From positions 453,896-517,895 of the forward strand of contig NZ_QGDQ01000001.1 of the NCBI RefSeq assembly GCF_003149145.1: a stretch of 64,000 bases of DNA, given 5' to 3'. Below are positions 1 through 9,489 of the stretch, in pieces. The position numbers and the translations under genes are program-made. Each line of letters begins with the position of its first letter. The first letter of the stretch is position 1. The notes under the pieces are model-generated. The model saw nothing but the letters and a program-made list of their open reading frames with translations. It was not told where the DNA came from and ran no database searches. The stretch is from Quadrisphaera granulorum (GTDB taxonomy: Bacteria; Actinomycetota; Actinomycetes; Actinomycetales; Quadrisphaeraceae).

Positions 1-927
1 GGGCGTCGCGCCCGCGGTCACCAGGCCGACCGTGAGGGCGGCATCGACGACGCCCAGCCCCGCGGGCACCAGGGGGAACGATGCCGCGGCCATCGCTGCG
101 GTGTAGGCCAGCAGCACGTGCTCCGGGCGCAGCCCCTCGATGCCCGCGGCCGTGCAGCACAGCCACAGTGCTGCGGCGTCGAGCACCCAGTTGGCCAGTG
201 CGCCCGCCCCCGCCCACACCCAGGTGGAGGGGCGCACCCGGACCGCGGCCAGCCCGTGGACGCCCTCGTGCACGCGGTGCAGCGCCGCACCCGTCCTGGG
301 GCGCCGCCCCGACAGGCGCGCGAGCGCCGCGGTGGTGACGTCGTGCGCCGTCGAGGCCCAGGCGCGCCGCGCACCCAGCAGCCTGGCCGCCACCACGACG
401 ACGACGAACACACCGGCCGCCGTGAGCAGGTGCCCCAGGTCTCCGCGCGCCCCGGTCCACACACCGGCAGCCGCGCCCACCAGCGCCAGCGCCGCTGACG
501 AGAGCACTCCGCTCACGGCGATGACCCATGTGGCGATAGGTCGCGGAGCGCCGTGCGCGGTCATCCGCGCGAAGTTGTGGGCCGTGGAGAACACCGGGCC
601 GCCCGGCAGGGAGATGCTCAGCGAGTGGGCCTCGAAGGCCAGGGAGGTCATGGGCCACCGACGCGCGGCGGTGGCGGGGGCGCCAGAACCCAGCAGGAGC
701 CGCCGCTGCATCACCGCGTAGGCGACCATCGAGGCGAGGTCGACGACGGCGGCCAGGCCCAGCGCCCACCACACCGGGTCGCTCACGGCCTGCAGCGCCC
801 GGAGCACGTCACGGCGCCCGGCCACCAGCTCGACCACCACGACGCCGAGCAGCAGCACCACCAGCGCCCAGCGTGTGAGGCGCCACCACGAGGGCGCCGG
901 CCGAGCCGTGACGCCTGTGCTGCTCAC
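1..927 (-). CDS. UPF0104 / lysylphosphatidylglycerol-synthase-TM-like membrane protein (C-terminally truncated by window edge)
   Basis: The minus-strand frame is open for 309 codons from a GTG at 925–927 to the window edge, with no stop, so the gene is partial. The translation is strongly hydrophobic with several predicted membrane spans. Near the edge it carries [15 protein letters not shown], typical of the glycosyltransferase-associated, MprF-like membrane family (UPF0104). Members are multispan proteins of 300–350 residues thought to move or modify lipid-linked substrates; the substrate here is unknown. The start was chosen because it faces the GTG of dxr only 31 bp away and both proteins begin Val-Ser-Ser. 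The family call is fairly secure; the function is inference. Confidence 0.75.
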   Translation of the reverse strand, partial: MSSTGVTARPAPSWWRLTRWALVVLLLGVVVVELVAGRRDVLRALQAVSDPVWWALGLAAVVDLASMVAYAVMQRRLLLGSGAPATAARRWPMTSLAFEAHSLSISLPGGPVFSTAHNFARMTAHGAPRPIATWVIAVSGVLSSAALALVGAAAGVWTGARGDLGHLLTAAGVFVVVVVAARLLGARRAWASTAHDVTTAALARLSGRRPRTGAALHRVHEGVHGLAAVRVRPSTWVWAGAGALANWVLDAAALWLCCTAAGIEGLRPEHVLLAYTAAMAAASFPLVPAGLGVVDAALTVGLVTAGATP

Positions 928-966
928 GCCCCCATCATCGGCGCGCGAGGATGGGGGCGTGAGCAG
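920..966. repeat. 17-bp perfect inverted repeat spanning two divergent start codons
   Basis: The arms lie at 920–936 and 950–966 (right arm GATGGGGGCGTGAGCAG) with a 13-base spacer. Each arm contains the GTG start codon of one of the two divergent genes. Both mRNAs could form hairpins at the start, or the repeat could be a shared operator. Similar N-terminal codons (GTG AGC AGC and GTG AGC AGT) explain part of the symmetry but not the GATGGGGGC portion lying upstream of each start. Confidence 0.85.
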
Positions 967-2164
967 TGCACGCGACGTCGTCCTCCTGGGGTCCACCGGG
1001 TCGATCGGCACCCAGGCCGAGGACGTCGTCGCCAGCGCCCCCGAGCGGTTCCGCGTGGTGGCCGTCGCGGCCGGGGGCTCCGACCCCGCGCGGCTGCGGC
1101 AGCTCGCCGAGCAGGCGGTGCGCCTCGACGTGCAGGCGGTCGGCGTCGCCGACCCCGCTGCCGAGCCCGCCCTGCGCGAGCACCTGACGGTCGCGGCGCG
1201 CCAGGCCGGACGTCCCGGCTGGCTGCCGGAAGTGCTCGCCGGGCCGGAGGCTGCCGTGGAGCTGGCGCGCCGCCCCGCCGACGTCGTCCTCAACGGCATG
1301 ACGGGCTCGGTGGGCCTGCGGCCCACGCTCGCGGCCTTGGAGGCGGGGACGACGCTCGCGCTGGCCAACAAGGAGTCGCTCGTGGTGGGCGGGCCGCTGG
1401 TCACGGCGCTCGCGGCGCCCGGCCAGGTGGTGCCGGTCGACTCGGAGCACTCCGCCATCGCCCAGTGCCTGCGCGGTGGGTCCGCGGCCGAGGTGCGCCG
1501 GCTGGTGCTCACGGCCTCCGGCGGGCCGTTCCGCGGGCGCTCGCGGGCCTCCCTGGCCGAGGTCACGCCGGAGCAGGCGCTCGCCCACCCGACGTGGGCG
1601 ATGGGCCCGGTGGTCACCACCAACTCCGCGACCATGGTCAACAAGGCACTCGAGGTGGTGGAGGCGCACCTACTCTTCGGCCTCCCGCTGGAGCGCATCG
1701 ACGTCGTCGTCCACCCGCAGTCGGTGGTGCACTCCATGGTCGAGTTCACCGACGGATCGACCCTCGCGCAGTGCTCACCTCCGGACATGCGCCTGCCGAT
1801 CTCCCTGGGGATGGGCTGGCCGGACCGGGTGGAGCGCGTGGACTACGGCATCGACTGGACGCGGGCGGCGTCGTGGACCTTCGAGCCGCTCGACGAGGAG
1901 GCGTTCCCCGCCGTCGCCCTCGCCCGGTCCGCCGCGACCACCGGGGGGACCGCTCCGGCGGTGTTCAACGCCGCCAACGAGGAGTGCGTCGCGGCGTTCC
2001 TGACACGGCGACTGCCGTTCCTGGGCATCGTGGACACCGTCGCTCGCGTGGTCGACGAGCACCGCGAGCACAGCGCGCTCCCATCCGAAGGGCTGACGGT
2101 GGACGACGTGCTGGCGGCAGAGGGCTGGGCGCGCACGCGCGCCCGCGAGCTGGTGGGGGTCTGA
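959..2164 (+). CDS. dxr: 1-deoxy-D-xylulose 5-phosphate reductoisomerase
   Basis: DXR converts 1-deoxyxylulose 5-phosphate to 2-C-methylerythritol 4-phosphate with NADPH, the committed step of the MEP isoprenoid pathway. The 401-residue product shows the NADPH loop GSTGSIG (11–17), LANKES (135–140), the metal-binding DSE (161–163), a HPTWAMG stretch near 210 and a NAANEEC segment near 340. Length and motif order match the family. The GTG at 959 is preferred over an upstream in-frame start at 875, because the NADPH loop normally lies within about 15 residues of the N-terminus. Three bases separate its stop from the next gene. ispG, another MEP enzyme, follows two genes later, the usual actinobacterial arrangement. 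Confidence 0.97.
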   Translation: MSSARDVVLLGSTGSIGTQAEDVVASAPERFRVVAVAAGGSDPARLRQLAEQAVRLDVQAVGVADPAAEPALREHLTVAARQAGRPGWLPEVLAGPEAAVELARRPADVVLNGMTGSVGLRPTLAALEAGTTLALANKESLVVGGPLVTALAAPGQVVPVDSEHSAIAQCLRGGSAAEVRRLVLTASGGPFRGRSRASLAEVTPEQALAHPTWAMGPVVTTNSATMVNKALEVVEAHLLFGLPLERIDVVVHPQSVVHSMVEFTDGSTLAQCSPPDMRLPISLGMGWPDRVERVDYGIDWTRAASWTFEPLDEEAFPAVALARSAATTGGTAPAVFNAANEECVAAFLTRRLPFLGIVDTVARVVDEHREHSALPSEGLTVDDVLAAEGWARTRARELVGV

Positions 2165-2167
2165 GCA

Positions 2168-3562
2168 GTGGGTGAGGTCGTCGCGTGGGTCGTCGGCGTC
2201 GGGGTCTTCATCCTCGGCCTGGGACTCTCCATCGCGCTGCACGAGGTGGGTCACCTCCTGCCCGCCAAGCGGTTCGGCGTCAAGGTGACGCAGTACATGG
2301 TGGGCTTCGGGCCCACGCTGTGGTCGCGCCGCCGGGGGGAGACCGAGTACGGCATCAAGGCCATCCCGCTGGGCGGCTACGTGCGGATGGTCGGCATGTA
2401 CGCGCCGCTGACCGCCGTCGTCGAAGAGCGTGTGGACGACGAGGCGCGCGCCCTGGAGGGCGACGCCGCTGCCGCTGCACGGGTGCGCCGCCAGCGGCGA
2501 CAGGGACCGTTCGCGCAGATGGCCGCTGACGCCCGCGCCCAGGCCGCCGAGGAGGTGGTGCCCGGGGAGGAGCACCGCTCCTTCCACCGGCTGCCGGTCG
2601 GCAAGCGAATCGTGGTCATGCTCGGCGGGCCGGTGGTCAACCTCGTCATCGCCACCGTGCTGCTCGGCGCGTACATCACCACCACGGGTCTGCCCGAGAC
2701 GACGCCCGTGGTGAGCTCGGTCTCGCAGTGCGTGCTGCCCGCTGGGAGCGCGCAGACCTCCTGCGCCTCCGACGACCCCGCCAGCCCCGCCGCCGAGGCC
2801 GGGCTGCAGCAGGGCGACCGGATCGTCTCCGTGGACGGGATCGCGGCGGACGGTGACTGGACCCGCGTCCAGCAGGCGATCCGCGCCGCCGCCGACCGGA
2901 CCGTGCCGATCGTTGTCGAGCGCAACGGCCAGCAGCTGACGCTGCAGGCGCCGATCATCCCCAACGACGTGGCGCGCTTGTCCTCCTCGGGGGCCGTGGA
3001 GACCGCTCCGGACGGCAGCGTGCTGACCGACCGCGTCGGCTTCCTCGGGGTGACGCCGAGCGTGGAGGTGGTCCCGCAGCCGGTCACCGCCGTCCCGGGG
3101 TTCATGGCCGAGCAGACCTGGAACGTCGCCAAGATCGTTCTGACGCTGCCGCAGCGCATGGTGGGGGTGGCCCAGGCCGCCTTCGGCGACGCCCCGCGCG
3201 ACCCCAACGGGCCGATCGGCATCGTCGGTGTCGGCCGGCTCTCCGGCGAGATCGCCAGCAGCGACCTGTTCACCTCCACCGGGCAGCGCGTGGCGGCGAT
3301 CGTCTCGGTGCTCGGCTCGCTGAACCTCGCGCTGTTCGTCTTCAACCTCGTGCCGCTGCTGCCGCTCGACGGCGGCCACGTGGCGGGGGCGCTGTGGGAG
3401 GGCGCGCGCCGGAAGGTGGCCTCCTGGCGCGGCCGGCCCGACCCGGGCCCGTTCGACCTCGCCAGGCTGCTGCCCGTTACCTACGCCGTCACCCTGGTGA
3501 TCATCGCGATGTCGGGACTGCTGCTCTACGCCGACGTGGTCAGGCCGATCACGCTCGGCTGA
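2168..3562 (+). CDS. rseP: M50 site-2 protease (RseP/Rip1-type intramembrane zinc protease)
   Basis: The 464-residue integral membrane protease is of the type that cleaves anti-sigma factors within the membrane. The zinc motif HEVGH lies at 25–29 in the first membrane span, and the third-ligand motif LDG lies near 400–402 in the C-terminal span (FNLVPLLPLDGGH). A PDZ-like region (about 200–270, containing EAGLQQGDRIVSVDG) lies between them, interrupted by a Cys-containing, Ser/Ala-rich insertion. The gene starts with GTG three bases after dxr and is probably translationally coupled. In Mycobacterium the equivalent Rip1 lies between dxr and ispG, as here. Likely substrates are transmembrane anti-sigma factors, possibly including the one near 34 kb; that link is inference. 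Confidence 0.93.
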   Translation: MGEVVAWVVGVGVFILGLGLSIALHEVGHLLPAKRFGVKVTQYMVGFGPTLWSRRRGETEYGIKAIPLGGYVRMVGMYAPLTAVVEERVDDEARALEGDAAAAARVRRQRRQGPFAQMAADARAQAAEEVVPGEEHRSFHRLPVGKRIVVMLGGPVVNLVIATVLLGAYITTTGLPETTPVVSSVSQCVLPAGSAQTSCASDDPASPAAEAGLQQGDRIVSVDGIAADGDWTRVQQAIRAAADRTVPIVVERNGQQLTLQAPIIPNDVARLSSSGAVETAPDGSVLTDRVGFLGVTPSVEVVPQPVTAVPGFMAEQTWNVAKIVLTLPQRMVGVAQAAFGDAPRDPNGPIGIVGVGRLSGEIASSDLFTSTGQRVAAIVSVLGSLNLALFVFNLVPLLPLDGGHVAGALWEGARRKVASWRGRPDPGPFDLARLLPVTYAVTLVIIAMSGLLLYADVVRPITLG

Positions 3563-3571
3563 TCACCCTCG

Positions 3572-3636
3572 GTTGCCCCAGGCGGTTGCCCCAGGCGGTT
3601 GACCCAGGCGGCTGACCTCGGCGGCTGGACCGACCG
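3572..3636. repeat. 13-bp tandem repeat, five units, just after the M50 protease stop
   Basis: Five 13-bp units run 3572–3584, 3585–3597, 3598–3610, 3611–3623 and 3624–3636. The first two are identical (GTTGCCCCAGGCG) and the rest diverge progressively. Units 3 and 4 contain TGA. The array fills most of the gap to ispG. Similar short arrays recur at other stop codons in this window. Confidence 0.9.
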
Positions 3637-3669
3637 ACCGGCACGGGGGCGCCGGGGGATACTGGTCGC

Positions 3670-4833
3670 ATGGCATCGGTCCCGGTCAGCCTCGGCATGC
3701 CGAGGGTCAAGGAGGCGCCGCCCGTGCTGGCGCCCCGTCGCCCCACCCGGCAGATCAAGGTCGGCTCGGTCGGGGTCGGTAGTGAGTCTCCGGTGAGCGT
3801 GCAGTCCATGACGACGACGCCGACCACGGACATCAACGCCACGCTGCAGCAGATCGCGGAGCTGACGGCGTCGGGGTGCGACATCGTGCGCGTCGCGTGC
3901 CCCAGCCAGGACGACGCCGACGTCCTGCACATCATCGCCAAGAAGTCGCAGATCCCCGTCATCGCCGACATCCACTTCCAGCCCAAGTACGTCTTCACCG
4001 CCATCGAGGCCGGCTGCGCCGCCGTCCGGGTGAATCCGGGCAACATCCGCAAGTTCGACGACCAGGTCAAGGAGATCGCCCGCGCGGCGAACGACCACGG
4101 CACGTCCATCCGCATCGGCGTCAACGCCGGCTCGCTCGACAAGCGGATCATGGACAAGTACGGGAAGGCCACCCCTGAAGCCCTCGTGGAGTCCGCGGTG
4201 TGGGAGGCGTCGCTCTTCGAGGAGCACGACTTCCACGACTTCAAGATCTCCGTCAAGCACAACGACCCGGTGGTCATGGTGCGCGCCTACGAACTGCTCG
4301 CCGAGAAGGGCGACTGGCCGCTGCACCTCGGCGTCACCGAGGCCGGCCCCGCGTTCCAGGGCACCATCAAGTCGGCCACGGCCTTCGGAGCGCTGCTGAG
4401 CCAGGGCATCGGAGACACCATCCGCGTGTCCCTGTCGGCTCCGCCAGTGGAGGAGGTCAAGGTCGGCCTCCAGATCCTGCAGTCGCTGAACCTGCGCGAG
4501 CGCAAGCTGGAGATCGTCTCCTGTCCCTCCTGCGGACGTGCCCAGGTCGACGTCTACACCCTTGCCGAGCAGGTCACCGCCGGCCTGGAGGGCATGAGTG
4601 TGCCGCTGCGCGTGGCCGTCATGGGCTGCGTCGTCAACGGTCCCGGTGAGGCACGCGAGGCCGACCTGGGCGTCGCCTCCGGCAACGGCAAGGGCCAGAT
4701 CTTCGTCCGGGGCGAGGTCATCAAGACGGTGCCCGAGCACGACATCGTGGCCACCCTCATCGAGGAGGCCAACCGCCTGGCCGCGGAGATGGGCGAGGTC
4801 GAGGGTGCTTCCCCGTCGGTCTCGGTGGGCTGA
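3670..4833 (+). CDS. ispG: 4-hydroxy-3-methylbut-2-en-1-yl diphosphate synthase
   Basis: IspG (GcpE) reductively dehydrates methylerythritol cyclodiphosphate to HMBPP using a [4Fe-4S] cluster, the penultimate MEP step. The 387-residue protein has a TIM-barrel half (about 20–270, with [11 protein letters not shown] and VNPGNI) and the cluster-binding half. The ligands are visible: Cys285 and Cys288 in SCPSCGR, Cys320 in GCVVNGPGE, and Glu327. The ATG at 3670 precedes a short extension before the conserved [11 protein letters not shown] start, normal for actinobacteria. It shares a probable operon with dxr and the M50 protease, separated by about 100 bp of tandem repeat and spacer. Confidence 0.97.
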   Translation: MASVPVSLGMPRVKEAPPVLAPRRPTRQIKVGSVGVGSESPVSVQSMTTTPTTDINATLQQIAELTASGCDIVRVACPSQDDADVLHIIAKKSQIPVIADIHFQPKYVFTAIEAGCAAVRVNPGNIRKFDDQVKEIARAANDHGTSIRIGVNAGSLDKRIMDKYGKATPEALVESAVWEASLFEEHDFHDFKISVKHNDPVVMVRAYELLAEKGDWPLHLGVTEAGPAFQGTIKSATAFGALLSQGIGDTIRVSLSAPPVEEVKVGLQILQSLNLRERKLEIVSCPSCGRAQVDVYTLAEQVTAGLEGMSVPLRVAVMGCVVNGPGEAREADLGVASGNGKGQIFVRGEVIKTVPEHDIVATLIEEANRLAAEMGEVEGASPSVSVG

Positions 4834-4882
4834 CCCGGCCACCGCCGGGCATCCACCGCGCACTGACGGGCAGGATGCACGG

Positions 4883-5755
4883 GTGTTTCGCAGTCCGCTG
4901 CGCGTCCTCGATGACGCCGACCGCGCCGACGTGCTCGCGCTGTGCGTGCAGGACCCGGTGGCGAGCATCTTCGTGACCAGCCGCGTCGCCGCCGTCGGTG
5001 CCGCGCCCGCCCGCCTGGGCGGACAGCTGTGGGGCTGGGGCTCACCGGGGCGCCTGCAGGCGCTGTGCTGGGACGGCGCCAACCTCGTGCCGGTGCTCAG
5101 CCCCTCGCTGTCGCGGGAGGAGAGCGTCGCCGCGCTCGACGCCTTCGCGGCGCGCGCCCGGCGGGTCGGTCGCCGCTGCTCCTCCCTGGTCGGCTCGGCG
5201 GCCGGCGTGCTGGGCCTGTGGGAGCGGCTGCACATGAGTTGGGGCCCCGCCCGCGACGTGCGGCCCGACCAGCCCCTCATGGCCATCCGCACTCCTCCGC
5301 TGGTGTTACCCGACCCCGCCGTCCGCCGAGCCACCGCCGCTGACCTCGACGTGCTGGTACCCGCGTGCATCGCCATGTTCACCGAGGAGGTCGGGTACTC
5401 CCCGACAGCCGGCGACGGCGGCGCCACCTACCGCCGCCGTGTGGAGGAACTCGTGGCCACCGGACGTTCCTACGTGCGCATCGAGGGCAGCGGCAGTTCC
5501 CGCGAGGTCGTCTTCAAGGCCGAGCTCGGCGCGGTGGCCCCCGGCGTCGCGCAGGTCCAGGGGGTCTGGGTGCACCCCGAGCACCGCGGCCGCGGCATCG
5601 CCGAGCCGGGCATGGCCGCCGTCGTCCTGTCCACCCAGCAGGCCGGCTACCCCGTGGTCAGCCTCTACGTCAACGACTACAACACCCGCGCGGTGCGCGC
5701 CTACGAGGCTGTCGGCTTCGAGCGGGTCGGCACCTTCGCCACCGTCCTCTTCTGA
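4883..5755 (+). CDS. GNAT family N-acetyltransferase with DUF4081-like N-terminal domain
   Basis: The 290-residue protein has an N-terminal DUF4081-type half (about 1–135) and a C-terminal GNAT acetyltransferase half (about 145–290). The acetyl-CoA-binding segment is visible as VHPEHRGRGIA followed by YVNDYNTRAVRAYEAVGF, the usual GNAT C-terminal pattern. A gene of this architecture follows ispG in Mycobacterium (Rv2867c position), which supports the call. The substrate is unknown. The GTG at 4883 was chosen because upstream codons in this frame overlap ispG and look non-coding. Confidence 0.88.
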   Translation: MFRSPLRVLDDADRADVLALCVQDPVASIFVTSRVAAVGAAPARLGGQLWGWGSPGRLQALCWDGANLVPVLSPSLSREESVAALDAFAARARRVGRRCSSLVGSAAGVLGLWERLHMSWGPARDVRPDQPLMAIRTPPLVLPDPAVRRATAADLDVLVPACIAMFTEEVGYSPTAGDGGATYRRRVEELVATGRSYVRIEGSGSSREVVFKAELGAVAPGVAQVQGVWVHPEHRGRGIAEPGMAAVVLSTQQAGYPVVSLYVNDYNTRAVRAYEAVGFERVGTFATVLF

Positions 5756-5757
5756 CT

Positions 5758-5835
5758 GTCCCGCCCAGCATGCAGAAGTCCGTTGGCCGTGCTCGGCGCC
5801 TCGCGTCAGGCGCACTTCTGCATGCTGGACGGGAC
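5758..5835. repeat. Palindromic element, copy 1 (22-bp arms)
   Basis: The arms are 5758–5779 and 5814–5835 with one mismatch and a 34-base spacer; the core is GCATGCAGAAGT / ACTTCTGCATGC. The element begins three bases after the GNAT stop and contains the stop codon (5806–5808) and last codons of the opposite-strand gene. It may act as a bidirectional terminator for the convergent genes, but no T-tract follows. The first 23 bases recur exactly at 6757–6779. Confidence 0.9.
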
Positions 5836-6732
5836 GACCGGCGGAGGCGCTGAACCGGTCAGCAGGGCCTGGGTGTCCTGCAGCACGCCAGCCACCCATT
5901 CCTGGTCGAACATCACCTGCTCCCAGGCGAAGCGCAGGACCGTCCAACCGTCGGCCACGAGGTCGTTGTAGCGACGGCAGTCCGACGCCAGCGCGGCTCT
6001 CTTGCCGTGCCACTCGAAGCTGTCAGCCTCGCTGACCAGCTTGAGACGACGGTCGACGAGGTCTGGACGCACCAGCCCGCTGCGAAGCTCGAGCAGAACC
6101 TGGGGCCGGAGGCCCTGAACCCCGGCTTGGATGGCGATGCCTCGCAGCGCTGACTCGAACGGGTTCGCGGCGTCGGGAGACGCGTGCTGAGCCACCCGCC
6201 TCACCGCCGTCCGCCCCGCGCCGAAGGTGGTGTCAGCACGAGCCAGGAGTTCCTCCTGGGTGACCAGACCACGGCGTAGCGCGGAGTCCGCAACCGCAAG
6301 CCCCTCGGGGAACGGAAGCGTGCGCGCGCAGTCCACGACCGTCCGGAGGGGAGTCGTGACCAGGCCGTTGATGTCGGAGTTTGGCAGGTCGCACCAGTGG
6401 GGGACGAGTCCCCGCTCCTGCAACCGGCGGTTGCGTCGCACGGTGACATGGGGAAGTGCTGGCGGCTTCACGAGGTCCATCAACCAGAGCTGGGCCGCGC
6501 TGGTGTGCGAGGCGACGCCCCGCACGCGGGCGGCTGCGAGCAATGGCGGGTGCTGGCTCGAAAGCGCGTAGACGCCGCGAGACAGCCGCAGGACACGGCC
6601 ACTGTCGAGGGCGCGGCGCATCGAGCGCCGATCGATGTCCAGTTCGCCGCTCAGGGCGGTGCCTCCGCGTCGCCAGATCTCGCGGCACACGTCAGTGATC
6701 TCCACGCCTTGACGGTGGGCCATCTGGCACAT
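5806..6732 (-). CDS. AbiEi-like antitoxin-domain / DUF559 (Vsr-fold) protein
   Basis: The product is 308 residues, or 305 if the second ATG is used. The N-terminus resembles the AbiEi-type winged-helix region (RALDSGRVLRLSRGVYAL, about 38–56). The C-terminal part resembles DUF559, a PD-(D/E)XK/Vsr-like fold: FESALRG, then VSEADSFEWHG, then DCRRYNDLVADGWTVLRF. Such fusions are common as solitary genes in actinobacteria and are usually labelled type IV antitoxin-like. No AbiEii nucleotidyltransferase lies next to it, so a full toxin–antitoxin role is not supported. The last residues (SSMQKCA) are encoded inside the palindromic repeat, suggesting the repeat was absorbed into the reading frame. 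Insertion of a mobile unit is possible. Confidence 0.75.
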   Translation of the reverse strand: MCQMAHRQGVEITDVCREIWRRGGTALSGELDIDRRSMRRALDSGRVLRLSRGVYALSSQHPPLLAAARVRGVASHTSAAQLWLMDLVKPPALPHVTVRRNRRLQERGLVPHWCDLPNSDINGLVTTPLRTVVDCARTLPFPEGLAVADSALRRGLVTQEELLARADTTFGAGRTAVRRVAQHASPDAANPFESALRGIAIQAGVQGLRPQVLLELRSGLVRPDLVDRRLKLVSEADSFEWHGKRAALASDCRRYNDLVADGWTVLRFAWEQVMFDQEWVAGVLQDTQALLTGSAPPPVVPSSMQKCA

Positions 6733-6755
6733 CAGATGTGGATCTTGTCCACAGG

Positions 6756-6834
6756 CGTCCCGCCCAGCATGCAGAAGTCACCATGACCCGCCTCAGAGGC
6801 CTTATCGGCCGACTTCTGCATGCCCGACGGGACG
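6756..6834. repeat. Palindromic element, copy 2 (24-bp arms)
   Basis: The arms are 6756–6779 and 6811–6834 with three mismatches and a 31-base spacer. The left arm contains a 23-base exact copy of the left arm of the element at 5758. The spacers of the two copies are unrelated. It lies upstream of the AbiEi-like gene and 38 bp before proS. Confidence 0.9.
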
Positions 6835-6871
6835 CGGCGGCGGCCGGAAGAGGCGCCAGTAGGGTCGGGGG

Positions 6872-8665
6872 GTGCTGTTGAGGACCTCCACGCTGCTCCT
6901 GCGCACCCTGCGCGAGGACCCGGCCGACGCCGAGCTGGCCAGTCACAAGCTGCTCGTGCGCGCCGGCTACATCCGCCGCGCCGCCCCGGGTGGCTTCTCC
7001 TGGCTGCCGCTGGGCCTGCGGGTGCTCAAGAAGGTCGAGGCCATCGTCCGCGAGGAGATGGACGCCATCGGCGGCCAGGAGGTGCACTTCCCGGCGCTGC
7101 TGCCGAAGGAGCCCTACGAGGCCACCGGCCGGTGGGAGGAGTACGGCCCCAACCTCTTCCGCCTGCAGGACCGCCGCGGCGCCGACTTCCTCCTCGCACC
7201 CACCCACGAGGAGATGTTCACGCTGCTGGTCAAGGACCAGTGCTCGTCCTACAAGGACCTCCCGCTGACCCTGTACCAGGTCCAGACGAAGTACCGCGAC
7301 GAGGCGCGCCCCCGCGCGGGCCTGCTGCGCGGGCGGGAGTTCGTCATGAAGGACAGCTACTCCTTCGACGTCGACGACGCCGGCCTCGAGAAGGCCTACC
7401 AGCGCCACCGCGAGGCGTACGTCCGGATCTTCGACAGGCTCGGCCTGGAGTACGTCATCGTCTCGGCCGTCTCGGGCGCCATGGGCGGCTCGGCCAGCGA
7501 GGAGTTCCTCCACCCCAGCCCCCAGGGCGAGGACACCTACGTGCGCTCCGCCGGCGGGTACGCCGCCAACGTCGAGGCCGTCACCACGGTCCCGCCGGCC
7601 CCGGTGAGCTGGGAGGGCGCGCCGCCCGCCGTCGTCCTGGACACCCCCGACACTCCCACCATCGACACCCTGGTGGCGGTCTCCAACCAGATCCACCCCC
7701 GCGAGGACCGCCCGTGGGAGGCCGCCGACACGCTGAAGAACGTCATCGTGCTGCTGCGCCACCCCGACGGCTCCACCGATCCGCTGGCCGTCGGCGTGCC
7801 CGGTGACCGCGAGGTCGACCCCAAGCGCCTCGAGGCGGCGGTCGCGCCCGCCACCGTCGAGCCGTTCGACGAGGCGCAGTTCGCGAAGCACCCCGAGCTG
7901 GTCAAGGGCTACATCGGCCCCGGCGGTCTGGGCCTGCGACCCACCGGTGAGGTCGGCCCGGACGGCCAGCCCGTCACCACGGGCATCCGCTACCTGCTCG
8001 ACCCGCGCATCGCCCCCGGCACCGCCTGGGTCACCGGCGCCGACCAGCCCGGCAAGCACGTCTTCGGGCTTGTCGCCGGCCGTGACTTCACCGGTGACGG
8101 CACCATCGACGCCGCCGAGGTCCGCGACGGCGACCCCGCCCCCGACGGCTCCGGCCCGTTGGAGACCGCCCGCGGCATGGAGATGGGCCACATCTTCCAG
8201 CTGGGCCGCAAGTACGCGCAGGCCCTGGGCCTGCAGGTCCTCGACGAGAACGGCAAGCTCGTCACCGTCACCATGGGTTCCTACGGCGTGGGTGTCTCGC
8301 GCGCCGTCGCCGCCATCGCCGAGGCCGGCCACGACGAGCTGGGCCTGGTCTGGCCGCGCGCTGTCTCCCCGGTCGACGTGCACGTCGTCGTCGCCGGAAA
8401 GGACGCCGCGGTGGTCGAGGGCGGCGAGCGCCTCGCCGCCGAGCTGGTGGCCGCTGGCCTCGACGTGCTCCTGGACGACCGCCCCCGCGTCAGCCCGGGC
8501 GTGAAGTTCAAGGACGCCGAACTGGTGGGCGTCCCCACCATCGTCACGGTCGGCAAGCGCCTGACCGAGGGCGTCGTCGAGGTGCGCGACCGGGCCACCG
8601 GCGAGCGCACCGACGTGCCCGTCGAGGACGCCGCGCGCCACCTCGTCGCGCTCGTGCGCGGCTGA
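6872..8665 (+). CDS. proS: Prolyl-tRNA synthetase (bacterial type)
   Basis: This class II aminoacyl-tRNA synthetase charges tRNA-Pro. The 597-residue product has the N-terminal catalytic core with motif 2 beginning [12 protein letters not shown] (from residue 139) and [13 protein letters not shown]. It also has the bacterial-type editing insertion (about 220–410) and motif 3 GSYGVGVSR near 469. The anticodon-binding domain occupies about 490–597. The length is normal for bacterial-type ProRS. The start is GTG, or possibly a neighbouring codon. It follows the ispG block as in other actinobacteria; the repeat-flanked AbiEi-like gene interrupts that block. Confidence 0.96.
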   Translation: MLLRTSTLLLRTLREDPADAELASHKLLVRAGYIRRAAPGGFSWLPLGLRVLKKVEAIVREEMDAIGGQEVHFPALLPKEPYEATGRWEEYGPNLFRLQDRRGADFLLAPTHEEMFTLLVKDQCSSYKDLPLTLYQVQTKYRDEARPRAGLLRGREFVMKDSYSFDVDDAGLEKAYQRHREAYVRIFDRLGLEYVIVSAVSGAMGGSASEEFLHPSPQGEDTYVRSAGGYAANVEAVTTVPPAPVSWEGAPPAVVLDTPDTPTIDTLVAVSNQIHPREDRPWEAADTLKNVIVLLRHPDGSTDPLAVGVPGDREVDPKRLEAAVAPATVEPFDEAQFAKHPELVKGYIGPGGLGLRPTGEVGPDGQPVTTGIRYLLDPRIAPGTAWVTGADQPGKHVFGLVAGRDFTGDGTIDAAEVRDGDPAPDGSGPLETARGMEMGHIFQLGRKYAQALGLQVLDENGKLVTVTMGSYGVGVSRAVAAIAEAGHDELGLVWPRAVSPVDVHVVVAGKDAAVVEGGERLAAELVAAGLDVLLDDRPRVSPGVKFKDAELVGVPTIVTVGKRLTEGVVEVRDRATGERTDVPVEDAARHLVALVRG

Positions 8666-8689
8666 CACCACCGGGAGAAGGAGAGCGTT

Positions 8690-9478
8690 CTGCTCGGGCT
8701 CGAGGGGCTGACCCCCGAGGTCTTCGTGCTGCTCCTGCTCGCCGCGCTGGCGGCGGGCTGGATCGACGCGGTGGTCGGCGGCGGCGGGCTGGTCCAGCTG
8801 CCCGCCCTGCTCCTCGTGCCCGGGATGAGCCCCGTCCAGGCCCTGGCCACCAACAAGCTGGCCGGGTTCGCGGGGACGACGACGAGCGCCGTCACGTACG
8901 CCCGCCGCGTGCGCGTGGACCTGCGCACCGCCGTCCCCATGGCACTGGTCGCGGGACTGGCCGCGGGCGGGGGAGCGGCACTGGCCCACTGGGTGCCGGC
9001 CGGTGCGCTGCGGCCCGTCGTCCTCGTGGCCCTCGTGGTGGTGGCGGCGTGGACGCTGCTGCGGCCCCCGCCGGCCGAGGCCGCCGCGCTGCGCTTCGAC
9101 GGGCGCCGGCACACGGCCGCTGCCGCGGCGCTCGGGGGGCTCGTCGGTCTCTACGACGGCGCGCTCGGCCCCGGCACCGGCTCGTTCCTCGTGGCGGGGC
9201 TCGTCGGGCTCGGCTACGCGTTCCTGCCGGCGAGCGCCGTCGCCAAGGTGGTCAACGCGGCCACCAACCTCGGCGCGCTGGTGGTGTTCGCCCTGGCCGG
9301 ATCCGTGGTCTGGGGGTTGGGCCTGTCGATGGCGGCCGCCAACGTGCTCGGCGGGTACCTCGGGGCGCGCACCGCCGTGGCGCGCGGCAGCGGCTTCGTG
9401 CGGGTGGTGTTTCTCGTGGTGGTCGGCGCGCTCGTGCTGCGCCTCGGCTGGCAGGTGCTGGCGCCCCTCGTCGGCTGA
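8690..9478 (+). CDS. TSUP (TauE/SafE) family membrane permease
   Basis: A sulfite exporter TauE/SafE-type protein of about 260 residues with eight or so hydrophobic segments. It shows the duplicated family pattern: GWIDAVVGGGGLVQLPAL with TNKLAGFAGT in the first half and GALGPGTGSFL with NAATNLGAL in the second. Family members export sulfite, sulfonates or organic acids; the substrate is unknown. A strong Shine–Dalgarno (GGAGAAGGAG, 8674–8683) is followed six bases later by CTG at 8690. The first GTG in frame (8726) would cut into membrane span 1. The CTG start is therefore preferred, but 8726 remains possible. Confidence 0.8.
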   Translation: MLGLEGLTPEVFVLLLLAALAAGWIDAVVGGGGLVQLPALLLVPGMSPVQALATNKLAGFAGTTTSAVTYARRVRVDLRTAVPMALVAGLAAGGGAALAHWVPAGALRPVVLVALVVVAAWTLLRPPPAEAAALRFDGRRHTAAAAALGGLVGLYDGALGPGTGSFLVAGLVGLGYAFLPASAVAKVVNAATNLGALVVFALAGSVVWGLGLSMAAANVLGGYLGARTAVARGSGFVRVVFLVVVGALVLRLGWQVLAPLVG

Positions 9479-9489
9479 CCGGAGGGGTG

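Noticed and set aside
5806..6732. Complete AbiE-type type IV toxin–antitoxin system
   Set aside because: No AbiEii nucleotidyltransferase lies next to it and the C-terminal half looks like DUF559, so only the single gene is reported.
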